Shown: positions 17,865 through 26,967, counted from the first letter of the stretch. The stretch is DNA of 55,075 nucleotides from Occallatibacter sp. (GCA_031296305.1 JARLFZ010000015.1:1-55075), one strand, 5' to 3'. Made by a program: numbers and translations. Notes: generated from the letters alone by a model not told the origin.

Positions 17865-18548
17865 ATGGCGGCACTCTCTTTTTCGGCCAGCGCCGGGGAG
17901 GCGCTTGTGCTCGGACTCGCCACGGGGCCGGTCTGCCTGGCAACCTGCGGGCCGGTGGTAGTGCCCTGGATGTTGGTTCAGCCCCAGGGACTGCGGGGTC
18001 ACAGCCGCCAATTATTTCTCTTTCTGGCCGCGCGCCTCGCCGGCTATCTGGTGTTCGCATGCGCAGTTTGGCTTGTGGGATCGGCGATTCCCCACGCCCT
18101 TCCCCAGGCATGGACCGGGCGCTCCTGGCTGATGGGCGCAGTCCAGGTCCTGCTCGCCGGGGCTCTCGTGGTGTATGCGGCAGGCTGGTCGCACCGGCGA
18201 TGCGTCGTGGCGAAAACCACCGGCAATCTGGTCCAGATCGGCGAAGCGCCTGTCGTGAAGCGTTCGGGAGCGCTGGCCCTGGGATTCCTGACGGGAATCA
18301 ATCTTTGCCCGCCTTTTCTCGTAGCTGGCGTCCGCGCCGCGCAACTTGCCCACCTGTCCGCGGCGCTTTGGTTCTTTTTTTGCTTCTTTGCCGGAACCGC
18401 AGTCTGGTTCTTTCCGTTCTTATCCTTAGGATTCCTCAAACGAACGCCGGCAATCGTCACAGTGGCCCGCATGGTCGCTGTATTGCTGGCCTGCTGGTAT
18501 GGCTTTTCCGGGATATCCATCCTGATCGAGAGGACATTTCATGGCTAG
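17865..18548 (+). CDS. TauE/SafE- or UreH-like transmembrane protein
   Basis: About 227 residues from ATG 17865; the open frame extends back to 17709, but the added 52 residues are hydrophilic and family-like sequence begins at 'LVLGLATGPVCLATCGPVVVP'. Six transmembrane helices are expected. The family's conserved Cys/Pro helices are visible: 'GPVCLATCGPVVVPW' and 'GFLTGINLCPPFLVAG'. This branch (annotated sulfite exporter TauE/SafE or urease accessory UreH-like) is related to CcdA-type thiol and metal transporters. Its stop overlaps the start of the polyferredoxin gene by 8 bases, implying one complex or pathway. The substrate is not known. Confidence 0.8.
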   Translation: MAALSFSASAGEALVLGLATGPVCLATCGPVVVPWMLVQPQGLRGHSRQLFLFLAARLAGYLVFACAVWLVGSAIPHALPQAWTGRSWLMGAVQVLLAGALVVYAAGWSHRRCVVAKTTGNLVQIGEAPVVKRSGALALGFLTGINLCPPFLVAGVRAAQLAHLSAALWFFFCFFAGTAVWFFPFLSLGFLKRTPAIVTVARMVAVLLACWYGFSGISILIERTFHG

Positions 18549-19725
18549 TCGTTCCTCTGCTCTTGCGCGGCCGCCGGCCTTCCGCGGCGTCGGCCGGTCC
18601 ATTCTGCTCACCCTGCCCATGGCGCTGTGGTCGCTGCTGATGTTCACACCCTCATTCCAGCACGCAAGCGGCGATCACTACATCGGCGCTGCCGCGGTCA
18701 TCCTCTTCATGACCGGGCTCTTTTTTCTGATGATGCGCACCGGAGAAACCTATCGCTGGCGGCGCATCTTCTTTGTCGCCTTGGGCTTTCTGTTCCCAGT
18801 GGGATTCATCGCCGCCCTGGTTGCCGAGCGCGGCACCATGAGCATTCCTATCAGCCGCATGGTCTCGGGCGACACGCCCTTCTGTTTCATGGTCACTCCG
18901 TCCATAATTTTGCCCGCGGCGTTTGCGCGCACCGTTATTTTCCCTGGGTCGATACTGCCTACTGCAAGCAATCCCCACTCCATCGCCATCATGATTGGCC
19001 TCTGGTTCGCCTTGACCCTGGTGATGGGCAAGGCCTGGTGCAGTTACGCATGCTTCTTCGGTGGCATCGAGGAAGGTTTTGCCGCGCTCCCCAAACGCCG
19101 CAGGCTGCACCGCTTCATCACCCGCTTCGGTGCTCAACTGCGGCTCATCCCCTGGGCCATTCTGGTCTTCGTGGTACTGGTTTCTGCGGCGATTTTTGAG
19201 CCCGTTTACTGCATGTGGCTTTGCCCCTTTAAAGCAGTCACGGAGTTTCCCGCGGTGCGCAACGTGGAGACAGCCATTCAGATGGTAGTTTTCATCGCTC
19301 TGTTCGTGGGCCTGGTGGTGGTGCTGCCGTATCTGACCAAGAAACGCACGCAGTGCGGCTTCTTTTGCCCATTCGGCGCCTTTCAATCGCTGTTCAACAA
19401 GATCAACCTCTTCGAAATCCGCATCAACCGCGAGAAGTGCGTGGATTGCGGCCTCTGCCAGACAAGTTGCCCGACGGTTGCGCTCTCGAAGGATTCCATC
19501 CGCGAAGGAAAAACCTTGCTCAATTGCATGAAGTGCGGCGCCTGTGTCGACGCCTGCAAAAAGGATGCGGCCGTCTGGCACCTCAAGGGAACGCCGGTGG
19601 CCGCCAAACCCGAGCGCGCCCGTCTGCTGTTTCTTTACGGTACCTGGGCGCTGGCCACCATGTTTGGCGGCAGCGTTCTGGCCAACGGCGTCCACACCCT
19701 CATCGGATTCCTGCCCCTGAAGTGA
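18541..19725 (+). CDS. NapH/CcoG-like membrane polyferredoxin (two 4Fe-4S clusters)
   Basis: 394 residues, with about six transmembrane helices and then cytoplasmic cluster domains. Two membrane-proximal Cys motifs of the NapH/NosR type are present: 'KAWCSYACFFGG' and 'CMWLCPFKAV', with a third 'QCGFFCPFGAFQS'. Two classical ferredoxin motifs follow: 'CVDCGLCQTSCP' and 'CMKCGACVDACKK'. A final helix 'LYGTWALATMFGGSVLANG' anchors the C-terminus. Such proteins pass electrons between the quinone pool or cytoplasmic ferredoxins and periplasmic or membrane enzymes. No nap, nos or cco genes are nearby; the flanking genes are a TauE-like transporter and a small anchored protein, so the acceptor is unknown. 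Confidence 0.88.
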   Translation: MASRSSALARPPAFRGVGRSILLTLPMALWSLLMFTPSFQHASGDHYIGAAAVILFMTGLFFLMMRTGETYRWRRIFFVALGFLFPVGFIAALVAERGTMSIPISRMVSGDTPFCFMVTPSIILPAAFARTVIFPGSILPTASNPHSIAIMIGLWFALTLVMGKAWCSYACFFGGIEEGFAALPKRRRLHRFITRFGAQLRLIPWAILVFVVLVSAAIFEPVYCMWLCPFKAVTEFPAVRNVETAIQMVVFIALFVGLVVVLPYLTKKRTQCGFFCPFGAFQSLFNKINLFEIRINREKCVDCGLCQTSCPTVALSKDSIREGKTLLNCMKCGACVDACKKDAAVWHLKGTPVAAKPERARLLFLYGTWALATMFGGSVLANGVHTLIGFLPLK

Positions 19726-19762
19726 ATCCTCGAAGTGATTCCTGGAAGTGAAGGAGCACCGC

Positions 19763-20272
19763 ATGCGCACACGCATTCTTACCATTCTGGCTTACACCGG
19801 CGCAGCATTGACGCTCGTCGTCGCCGTCTGTGTTCCATTTGTCCTGATGGGAGCCTTCAGCAACGCCGTTGCGCACGCCGGATTGCACATCGACGCCGCA
19901 TACAGCGGCGGCACGGTCGCGCGCACAATTGATCGCGGTCGCTACACGATCGTGGTCTACCAGCCGGTCGAACCTCGACTGCTCGAGCGCATTGAACCGT
20001 TCGTCCAAATCGTTTTTGAGCCTGCCGAATCGCTCCCTGCGCACGTGAGCGATGAGATCGATCTCGATGGCGACGGCCGGCCGGATGTGCGGGTCAGTTT
20101 TAACGTGCCCGCCGATGCCAACGCGCCCCTGCGCGGGGACGTAACGGCCCTCAATGCAACCTACATTTCGCTCACCAACGTAGCCGGCGAGTCGTTTTCT
20201 CGGATGGTAGTGCGCGCCGGCAAACAAATCGTGGTGCGCATCCCGCTGCATGAAGGCCCAGCTCGCCGTTAA
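19763..20272 (+). CDS. Small membrane-anchored periplasmic protein with a DxDGDG loop, unknown family
   Basis: 169 residues. ATG 19763 has a perfect AAGGAG seven bases upstream; a GTG at 19748 in the same frame lies before that site and is rejected. One N-terminal transmembrane segment (TILAYTGAALTLVVAVCVPFVLMG) leads to an exported domain rich in beta strand. 'DEIDLDGDGRPDVRVSF' resembles an EF-hand-like or dockerin-like calcium loop. No family was recognised. It follows the polyferredoxin by 37 bases and ends the presumed operon, so it may be the periplasmic subunit of the same membrane redox module. That role is inference only. Confidence 0.7.
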   Translation: MRTRILTILAYTGAALTLVVAVCVPFVLMGAFSNAVAHAGLHIDAAYSGGTVARTIDRGRYTIVVYQPVEPRLLERIEPFVQIVFEPAESLPAHVSDEIDLDGDGRPDVRVSFNVPADANAPLRGDVTALNATYISLTNVAGESFSRMVVRAGKQIVVRIPLHEGPARR

Positions 20273-20292
20273 CGCGGGCGCTTTCCGGCTTT

Positions 20293-20323
20293 CTTGTTCC
20301 CTCAGTACCTTAGTCCCTGTCTC
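20293..20323 (-). repeat. Purine-rich 'GGGACTAAGG...GAGGGAACA' repeat, copy 1
   Basis: Read on the minus strand it contains GAGACAGGGACTAAGG and then ACTGAGGGAACAAG. Related purine-rich runs occur at 39096-39144 and, inside a gene, at 43453-43581. Confidence 0.6.
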
Positions 20324-21710
20324 ACTGCGGAAACGGCACGAACTTGTCCGCGCACGATGCCGGGTTGCCTTCCGCCGGTGCGCCCTTAAGCGTCGAGTCC
20401 TCGCCCGCGGGTAGTTGCAGGTTGGTCGGCTCGGGTCCCAGCGTTATGTCGGCGTGATCGACCTGGTACGTATATTTTGCGTTGTCGGTAATCTGAACGC
20501 CGTTGAGCGTGGCCGCAATCCGGTAATCGTGCCCGTAGCCGTTGAAGGTAATTTTGCCCCCACCGCTCACCCGCACATTGTGCAGACTAATGTCGCGCAT
20601 GGTGGGCGGAGAATTGCCTTGCAGCGGGCCGTTCGCCGAATACGCCGTGTCCAGCGTGATGGGGTTGGGCGAATTGCGGATGCACAAGTCGTCGTAGACC
20701 ACGTCCTCGGTCAGCCCGCCGCGCGAGCCATTCGACTTGATGCGGATGCCGGCGTCGGTGCCGTCGAGCGAGAGATCGAAGACGCGAATCTTGCTCACGC
20801 CGCCATTCGTCTCGCTGCCGATCGACATGCCATGGCCCCAGTAAAAGTGATTGTGGCTGATGGTAATGTTGGTCGCGCCGCCCGGTCCGCCCTTGATGGC
20901 AATATTGTCGTCGCCGTCGCGGATAAAGCTGTGCGTGATGGTCACGTTCTTCGCGCCATTGCCGGGATCGATTCCGTCCGTGTTGCGCGACAGCGGGTGC
21001 TCCGAGTCGGCCACGCGATGCGGAGTGTCGATCTTCACGCCCCACACCGTGAAGCCGTTGCCGTGGTTGTATGAAACGTGAAAGTTAGGCGAGTTCTTGA
21101 GCGTAATGCGGTACAGCGTAAAGTTGTCGGAATCGTTGGCCACAATCAGCCGCGGCACCTGCTGGCCGCCGCCGTCGCGTGCCTGCTGCGCAAGGTCCCA
21201 CCAGGAGTATTGCGAGCCCAGCATCTTTTCGCCGCCGCGGCCGTCGATCGTGCCGTCACCCATGATCCCCGCGTCGCGCGCGCCGTCCACCGCAATCAGC
21301 GGCTTGCAACCGCGACCCCCTCCGTGGCTCACAATGCCGCAACTTCCCGGCGAAACCGCGAAGACCGCAGGATCGCGCGAGGCATAAAGCGTCACGCCCA
21401 GTCCCACAATCAGCGTCACTTCGGGGCGCAGCTCCAGCGGCCCACTTAGAAATGCATTGTTCGTTTCGTTCACGTGCAGCAGCACGGCGCGCCCTTTGCC
21501 GCATTTGTCGATAGCTTTTTGAATGCGCGCGGTGTCGAGCTTTTGCTCGTCCGCCGGCGCCAGGGTGTGCCCCTGGCTTTGCAATTGCGCGTCCAGAGTG
21601 GTGCAAAGCTGCGGGAAAAATGGCTCAATCACGGTGCGCGTGTCCTGTGCGCAGAGCAGGAAGGCCTGGCTGAGCGGGAGGAGGGCGAAAAGCGCAAGTC
21701 GGCGATGCAA
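20322..21710 (-). CDS. Exported glycoside hydrolase family 28 protein (polygalacturonase-like)
   Basis: 462 residues with a signal peptide (MHRRLALFALLPLSQAFLL, cleavage near 'LCAQD'). The right-handed beta-helix carries the GH28 active-site motifs in order: 'SRNTDGIDPG' (catalytic Asp), 'RDGDDNIAIKGG' (Asp pair), 'GHGMSIGSE' (His) and 'AGIRIKSNG'. GH28 enzymes hydrolyse galacturonan backbones of pectin by inverting chemistry. This suggests use of plant polymers, in keeping with a soil acidobacterium. It is a monocistronic gene convergent with the redox module. Confidence 0.92.
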   Translation of the reverse strand: MHRRLALFALLPLSQAFLLCAQDTRTVIEPFFPQLCTTLDAQLQSQGHTLAPADEQKLDTARIQKAIDKCGKGRAVLLHVNETNNAFLSGPLELRPEVTLIVGLGVTLYASRDPAVFAVSPGSCGIVSHGGGRGCKPLIAVDGARDAGIMGDGTIDGRGGEKMLGSQYSWWDLAQQARDGGGQQVPRLIVANDSDNFTLYRITLKNSPNFHVSYNHGNGFTVWGVKIDTPHRVADSEHPLSRNTDGIDPGNGAKNVTITHSFIRDGDDNIAIKGGPGGATNITISHNHFYWGHGMSIGSETNGGVSKIRVFDLSLDGTDAGIRIKSNGSRGGLTEDVVYDDLCIRNSPNPITLDTAYSANGPLQGNSPPTMRDISLHNVRVSGGGKITFNGYGHDYRIAATLNGVQITDNAKYTYQVDHADITLGPEPTNLQLPAGEDSTLKGAPAEGNPASCADKFVPFPQ

Positions 21711-21834
21711 GTGGGCTGCTCCTTGAAGGGTGTGAGGGGCCGGGATCGGTCACCCCCCGGACTCTAGGATAATTCGCCCACTGGGAGGTTTGTCACGAGA
21801 TTGCGATCGGCAGCCGGAGAGCCGGAAAGACCGT

Positions 21835-22770
21835 TTAGTGTTCGCGGACGGCTGCGACCTCGCTTTTCCCGATGAATTGCGGATCGAATGCTGCCAGCAT
21901 CTCGCCGAGCCCGGAGAACTGGGAAGCGGGCTTGAAATCGGAGTTGATGGATGTGGCCACCATGATGCTCCTGCCGTGGACGTCCAGGACCTGGTCGCCG
22001 GGGGCCGAAGTCAAACGAGCTACCTCCATGCGCACCGCGACGGGAGAGATCGAGCGCCGGACTACAGCCATCAGACTGTTCCGGCCCCAATGGAAGAGCC
22101 GGTCTTCAGAGCGCAACGACTGCGTCAGGTACTGGGCTACGTTGATCAGGTAGTCGGCCCCTGCTTCCTCTCCGTAGCGCTCCTCAATGGTCTCGAGCAT
22201 CGTGAGTTTGAAAAGGATCACGTACGTGTGATGATCGGCGCCGAAAAGAGGCGTCAGCAGTTCCTTGGCTTGCGAGGGTCCGGGCAGGCCGGTGGGTCCC
22301 TGGCAGTTGTCCCATTCGCAGTTCGCCGGTGGCTCCCATTCGGCCGCGGGATGCTCATTGGTGTGGGCGTTCTTTTCCTGCTCCTTTCCGGCAACGGTGG
22401 ACCGGTGCTGCGCGAGGCCGAGATTGATTGCGCTCACCAACTCGTTCTTCCTGCAAGGCTTGGTGAGAAATCGGAAAATGTTGCCCTCGTTGACTGCGGC
22501 AATTGCTGCGTCAAGGTCCGTAAAGCCGGTCAGCAACATTCTCACCGTGTCCGGCGCGTCTTTTCGGATGCGCGCCAGGAACTCGGCGCCATTCATGCCC
22601 GGCATGCGCATGTCGGAGATAACCACCGCGAATGGGCCATTCTGTTCGACTGCGGCCAGCCCCTTTTCGCCGCTGTTGGCGGTGTAGATATGGAATTTGT
22701 CGTGCAACATTCTTCTCAGGGCATCAAGAACAAGGGGCTCATCGTCCACGAAGAGAACTTTTCCAGTCAC
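21835..22770 (-). CDS. Response regulator with C-terminal degenerate GGDEF domain
   Basis: 311 residues. GTG 22770 is chosen because GGAGA lies just upstream and the receiver starts right there ('GKVLFVDDEPLVLDALRRML'). The receiver has phosphoacceptor Asp53 ('VVISDMRMPG'), Thr in 'LLTGFTD' and Lys in 'FLTKPCRKNEL', as in RpfG-like receivers. After a Pro/Glu-rich linker, a domain about as long as GGDEF follows ('YVILFKLTMLETIEERYG...DRLFHWGRNSLMAVV'). The catalytic GGDEF sequence is replaced by 'WGRNS', so cyclic di-GMP synthesis is not expected. It is divergent from an MHYT histidine kinase and likely works with it. Confidence 0.83.
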   Translation of the reverse strand: MTGKVLFVDDEPLVLDALRRMLHDKFHIYTANSGEKGLAAVEQNGPFAVVISDMRMPGMNGAEFLARIRKDAPDTVRMLLTGFTDLDAAIAAVNEGNIFRFLTKPCRKNELVSAINLGLAQHRSTVAGKEQEKNAHTNEHPAAEWEPPANCEWDNCQGPTGLPGPSQAKELLTPLFGADHHTYVILFKLTMLETIEERYGEEAGADYLINVAQYLTQSLRSEDRLFHWGRNSLMAVVRRSISPVAVRMEVARLTSAPGDQVLDVHGRSIMVATSINSDFKPASQFSGLGEMLAAFDPQFIGKSEVAAVREH

Positions 22771-22845
22771 AATGCTCTCCTGAGCGCAGTGTTTCCCGCC
22801 GGATGCGCTCGCGCTTGCGGAGGCAAGGCGCAAAGGCGGACCCGT

Positions 22846-22885
22846 GCCGCTTGTGGCGGACGCGCGCCGCTTGTGGCGGACGCGC
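22846..22885. repeat. Perfect 20-bp tandem duplication in a divergent promoter region
   Basis: Two identical head-to-tail 20-bp units (each GCCGCTTGTGGCGGACGCGC) lie in the 262-bp space between the response regulator and the divergent histidine kinase, followed by a partial third. They could be repeated binding sites, or simply a local duplication. Confidence 0.75.
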
Positions 22886-23032
22886 GCCACGCAGCGGGCG
22901 AGGAGGCGCTCACCTGCTCCATCGGCGCAATCCATCGCGGCAATCAGTGTCGATTCGTGAAAACCTCCACTTTTGCCGATGTGCATAGGATGAGCGCCGG
23001 CTCGCGTTTGCGCCGGACGGCAGAGGCACGCC

Positions 23033-25774
23033 ATGAGCCCTGATTTGGAAACATACGACTACCGATTGCTTGCCATCCCGCTGTTGTTCTCCATCGCGAC
23101 CGCGGCCGCGGCGCTGGAACTGGCAGGCCGGGTGGCTGCTCATCGCGGGCGCGCCGCCCGGAAATGGCTGGCGGCCGGCGCCGTTGCCATGGGGACCGGG
23201 CTATATGCGATGCATCTCACGGGGATGCTCGCCTATCGCTTCCCGATCGCGGTCGAATACCATCTGCCCACGCTGGCCATCTCCTGGCTGGGAGGGGCAT
23301 TTGCCGCCCTGGCCATTGTGCATGTGGCAAGCCGCGAGTCTATGACGCCAGCCTGGCTTGCCGCCGGCAGCCTCGCGGTGGGCGCCGGCATTGCCGTCAT
23401 GCAGTTCGCCGCCATGGCTGCGCTGCGGCTGGCCGCGGTGCATCAGTACCGCAGCGGAGCGTTGCTCGCCTCCATCGTTCTGGACATCCTGATTTCGCTC
23501 GTGGGCCTCATGCTGATCTCTCACTCGCGCGACGAGAATCACGACTGGACCGCCAAGCTGGCCATCGCATTGGTCATCGGGCTCGCTGTTCCCTTAGTGC
23601 ATTTCATAAGCATGTCGGCGGTCAGCTTTCTGCCCACTGGGATCGCGCCCCATCTCGAAGGTTGTTTCGCGTTTACACCTTTGGCGACCGCCGGTATGGT
23701 CGGCGCCACGTTTCTGGTTCTGGGTTCCGCGGTGATCGCCGCGCGCGCTGACCGGTTGCGGGCCGCTCGCAAGCTGTCGCTGTACGACGAGCACAGCATG
23801 CTGCGCGCCCTCATCGACAACATGCCGGACTTCATGTACGTGAAGGACACCCGAAGCAGATTTATCGTGGCCAATGCCCACACGGCACGCGAAGCGGGGC
23901 TGGATTCCCCGGAACAGTTGCTGGGAAAGACCGACTTCGACTTCTTTCCGCGCGAGTTCGCCAGCGTTTACTTTGCGGACGAGCAGAACGCCATGCGATC
24001 CGGCCGACCCCTGCACAGCCATGAGGAGAAGGGCGTAGACCGGGCAGGGAACGAAATCGATATCCTCACGACCAAGGTTCCGGTGCGCGACCACAGGGGA
24101 CGTGTGATCGGCATCGCCGGCATCGGCCGCGACATCAGCGCCCGCAAGAAGATGGAGAATGCATTGCGGGAGGCCGAGCAGAGGTACCGCGGAATCTTCG
24201 ACAACGCCATCATGGGCATCTTCCAGAGCTTGCCGGACGGCCGCATCCTGGGCGTGAACCGATCCATGGCGGAAAGCTACGGCTACGATTCGCCGCAGGA
24301 GATGATGGCGAGCGTCAGCGACATTTCCCGCTTATACGTGGATCCGGCACGCCGCGACGAATTCAAGCGGCTGCTGGAAGAAGGGGGATCGGTAGAGAAC
24401 TTTGAATGCGAGCTCTATCGCAAAGACGGAAGCAGGACCTGGATGGCGATGAGTGCCTGGACGGTTCTTGAGAACGGCGTTGTTGTCCGCTACGAAGGCA
24501 TCAGCGAAGACATCAGCGCCCGCAAAGAGATGGAGATTGCGCTGCGGGAGACGGAGCAGAAGTATCGCGGCATCTTCGACAACGCGATTGTCGGCATCTA
24601 TCAGAGCACGCCGGACGGACATCTGCTGAGCTTGAACGCGGCCATGGCCGCGAGTTTCGGCTACGACTCGACGGAGGAGGCGCTGCGCTGCACCACAGAG
24701 ATTTCAAGCCAGTGGTATGTCGATCCCAGGCGTCGCGAGGAGTTCAAGCGCCTGATGGAGCGGGACGGGTCGGTGCAGAGCTTCGAAAGCGAGTTCTATC
24801 GCAAGGATGGGAGCAGGTTCTGGCTGGCGATGAGCGCCCGTGCCATTCGCGAAGACGGCGTGGTGGCCCGCTATGAAGGCATGAGCGAAGACGTGACCGA
24901 GCGAAAACAACTGCGGGAGCAGCTGTTGCAGGCGCAAAAGCTGGAGTCGGTTGGCCAGCTTGCGGCCGGAATCGCCCACGAGATCAATACGCCCACCCAG
25001 TACATCGGAGACAACGTGCGCTTCCTGAAGGACGCGTTCCTTAACCTCAAGGGCTTGCTGACAAGCTATGAGCAGTGTTTTTCCGCGGTCGGCAAGAACC
25101 AGTTTTTCCGCGAGCCGCTTGAAATAGCAGCGGCGGCGGCGGATCAAGCCGACGCCCCATATCTGCTGGAGGAGATTCCCAAGGCCATCGATCAAACCCT
25201 CGAAGGCGTGGGCCGTGTGGCTGCGCTGGTCAATGCCATGAAGGAGTTTTCGCATCCCGACGTGAAAGAAAAATCCCTGCTGGACCTTAACCGGGCCATC
25301 GCCGGTACCATCACGGTGGCGCGCAACGAGTGGAAGTACGTGGCCGAGCTGGAAACCGATTTCGACCCTTCGCTGCCGCCGGTCTCATGCCATCCGGGCG
25401 AGTTCAACCAGGTGATTCTGAATCTCATCGTCAATGCGGCGCATGCGATTGGAGACGTCGCACGCCAGGGTGGCCGGAAAATGGGCGTCATCCGCGTGCA
25501 AACGCGGAAATGCGCGGACTGGGCCGAGATCCGCATTGAAGACACAGGCACGGGAATCCCGGAGAAGGTCCGATCGCGCATCTTCGATCCCTTCTTCACC
25601 ACCAAGGAGATCGGCAAGGGAACGGGGCAAGGGCTGGCTATTGCGCGTTCGGTCGTCGTGGATAAGCATGGCGGGAGTCTTCACTTTGAAACTGAGGAGG
25701 GGCGGGGCACTACGTTTATCGTTCGCCTCCCTTACGAAGGCAAAGCTCTTCCGGCGAAAGCGGTGGCGGCATGA
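23033..25774 (+). CDS. Hybrid-sensor type histidine kinase: MHYT membrane domain, three PAS domains, HisKA-HATPase
   Basis: 913 residues. The N-terminal seven-helix region is an MHYT domain with one good repeat 'YAMHLTGM' and two divergent ones ('VMQFAAM', 'LVHFISMS'). MHYT domains are proposed to bind copper and sense gases such as oxygen or NO. Three PAS/PAC units follow at about residues 265-385, 390-505 and 510-630; the second and third are near duplicates ('YRGIFDNAI.GI.QS'). The kinase core has His649 in 'GIAHEINTP', the N box 'NLIVNAAHAI', G1 'DTGTGIPE', F box 'FFTTK' and G2 'GTGQGLAI'. It has no receiver of its own; the next gene, overlapping by 4 bases, supplies one. Confidence 0.93.
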   Translation: MSPDLETYDYRLLAIPLLFSIATAAAALELAGRVAAHRGRAARKWLAAGAVAMGTGLYAMHLTGMLAYRFPIAVEYHLPTLAISWLGGAFAALAIVHVASRESMTPAWLAAGSLAVGAGIAVMQFAAMAALRLAAVHQYRSGALLASIVLDILISLVGLMLISHSRDENHDWTAKLAIALVIGLAVPLVHFISMSAVSFLPTGIAPHLEGCFAFTPLATAGMVGATFLVLGSAVIAARADRLRAARKLSLYDEHSMLRALIDNMPDFMYVKDTRSRFIVANAHTAREAGLDSPEQLLGKTDFDFFPREFASVYFADEQNAMRSGRPLHSHEEKGVDRAGNEIDILTTKVPVRDHRGRVIGIAGIGRDISARKKMENALREAEQRYRGIFDNAIMGIFQSLPDGRILGVNRSMAESYGYDSPQEMMASVSDISRLYVDPARRDEFKRLLEEGGSVENFECELYRKDGSRTWMAMSAWTVLENGVVVRYEGISEDISARKEMEIALRETEQKYRGIFDNAIVGIYQSTPDGHLLSLNAAMAASFGYDSTEEALRCTTEISSQWYVDPRRREEFKRLMERDGSVQSFESEFYRKDGSRFWLAMSARAIREDGVVARYEGMSEDVTERKQLREQLLQAQKLESVGQLAAGIAHEINTPTQYIGDNVRFLKDAFLNLKGLLTSYEQCFSAVGKNQFFREPLEIAAAAADQADAPYLLEEIPKAIDQTLEGVGRVAALVNAMKEFSHPDVKEKSLLDLNRAIAGTITVARNEWKYVAELETDFDPSLPPVSCHPGEFNQVILNLIVNAAHAIGDVARQGGRKMGVIRVQTRKCADWAEIRIEDTGTGIPEKVRSRIFDPFFTTKEIGKGTGQGLAIARSVVVDKHGGSLHFETEEGRGTTFIVRLPYEGKALPAKAVAA

Positions 25775-26967
25775 AGCGCATCCTGTTCGTAGACGATGAG
25801 AGCCGGGTTCTGGACGGACTGCGCCGCATGTTGTATGCGGAGCGAAAACGCTGGGAGATTGAGTTTGCGCTGGGCGGAGAGGCCGCGCTACAGGCCTGCG
25901 AGGTGGAAGCGTTCGACGTCGTCGTATCCGACATGCGCATGCCGGGCATGGACGGCGCCACCCTTTTGGGCCACATTCGCGATCGCTATCCAAGCAGCGC
26001 GCGCGTCATCCTCAGCGGATATGCCGAGCCCACACTGTCGACCCGGGCAGTTTCGGTGGCGCACCGATTCCTGGCCAAGCCCTGCAATGCGTCTGAACTG
26101 CAATCCATCATCGACCGTTTGTGCGCACTGCAGGATCTGCTCTGCGCACCAGAGCTGCGCAGGATTGTCGGCACCATTGGGCAGCTGCCTTCGCTGTCAA
26201 ATACCTACACATCGCTTACCCAGGCAGTTAGGGATCCGGATGCATCCGTGGATAAAGTTGCAGACATCATAGAGCAGGACGTGGCCATGGCCGCCAAGGT
26301 ATTGCAGCTTGTGAACAGCGCATTTTTCGGGCTGGCGCGAAGAGTGACCACGCTGCAAACCGCAGTGGGCTACCTCGGAATGGAGACCATCAAGAACCTG
26401 GCTCTGGCCTCGGAGGCTTTCAGGGTGTTTGTGCCTCACCCGCGCGTCCCGCTGTCGGCGTTTGAGGCCGTTCAGCTGCATGCTCACCGCTCCGCTGCCA
26501 TTGCCGCCGTGCTCCCGATGGAGCCGGCAATCCGCGATGCCACCGTGGTGGCCGCGCTGCTCCACGACGTGGGCAACCTGGTACTGGGTAGCGCCCTGCC
26601 CGATGTGTTTTGTAACGCGCGCACTATGGCCGCAGAGCGCGGATGCGAGGTGTTTGAGGCGGAAGAGGAGTTGCTGGGAACTTCGCACGCTGAGATTGGC
26701 GCCTACTTGCTCGGGCTGTGGGGCTTGCCCAACATTGCCGTAGAGGCCATCGCACACCACCACCGGCCCGACCGCATCCCGCACTCCGGTTTCGATTGCT
26801 CGGTGGCCGTTTATATGGCAGACCTGCTGGACGAGGAGCTGGAGGCTCATCCTCAGGATGAAACAGGGCACGAAATCGCAGAGCCCATTCGCAAGTGCCT
26901 GGAGGCTCTGGACGTTTTGCCTAGATTCGCAGAGTTCCGCGAGCTCGCGTTACAGGCTCGTCGTTGA
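25771..26967 (+). CDS. Response regulator with HDOD output domain
   Basis: 398 residues. The receiver has Asp54 in 'VVVSDMRMPGMDG', Ser in 'VILSGYAEP' and Lys in 'FLAKPCNASEL'. The HDOD domain follows ('TIGQLPSLSNTYTSL', 'KVLQLVNSAFFGLARRVTTL', 'AALLHDVGNLVLGS' with an HD pair, 'AIAHHHRPD'). HDOD proteins act in signalling networks without an assigned catalytic activity. The 4-base overlap with the histidine kinase marks it as the cognate output. Retention of 'LLHDVGN' and 'AHHH' is closer to HD-GYP than in many HDOD proteins, but the GYP motif is missing. Confidence 0.9.
   Translation: MKRILFVDDESRVLDGLRRMLYAERKRWEIEFALGGEAALQACEVEAFDVVVSDMRMPGMDGATLLGHIRDRYPSSARVILSGYAEPTLSTRAVSVAHRFLAKPCNASELQSIIDRLCALQDLLCAPELRRIVGTIGQLPSLSNTYTSLTQAVRDPDASVDKVADIIEQDVAMAAKVLQLVNSAFFGLARRVTTLQTAVGYLGMETIKNLALASEAFRVFVPHPRVPLSAFEAVQLHAHRSAAIAAVLPMEPAIRDATVVAALLHDVGNLVLGSALPDVFCNARTMAAERGCEVFEAEEELLGTSHAEIGAYLLGLWGLPNIAVEAIAHHHRPDRIPHSGFDCSVAVYMADLLDEELEAHPQDETGHEIAEPIRKCLEALDVLPRFAEFRELALQARR

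Noticed and set aside
21790..23043. 417-codon plus-strand frame opposite the degenerate-GGDEF response regulator
   Set aside because: Shadow of the real minus-strand gene, whose receiver motifs are clear.
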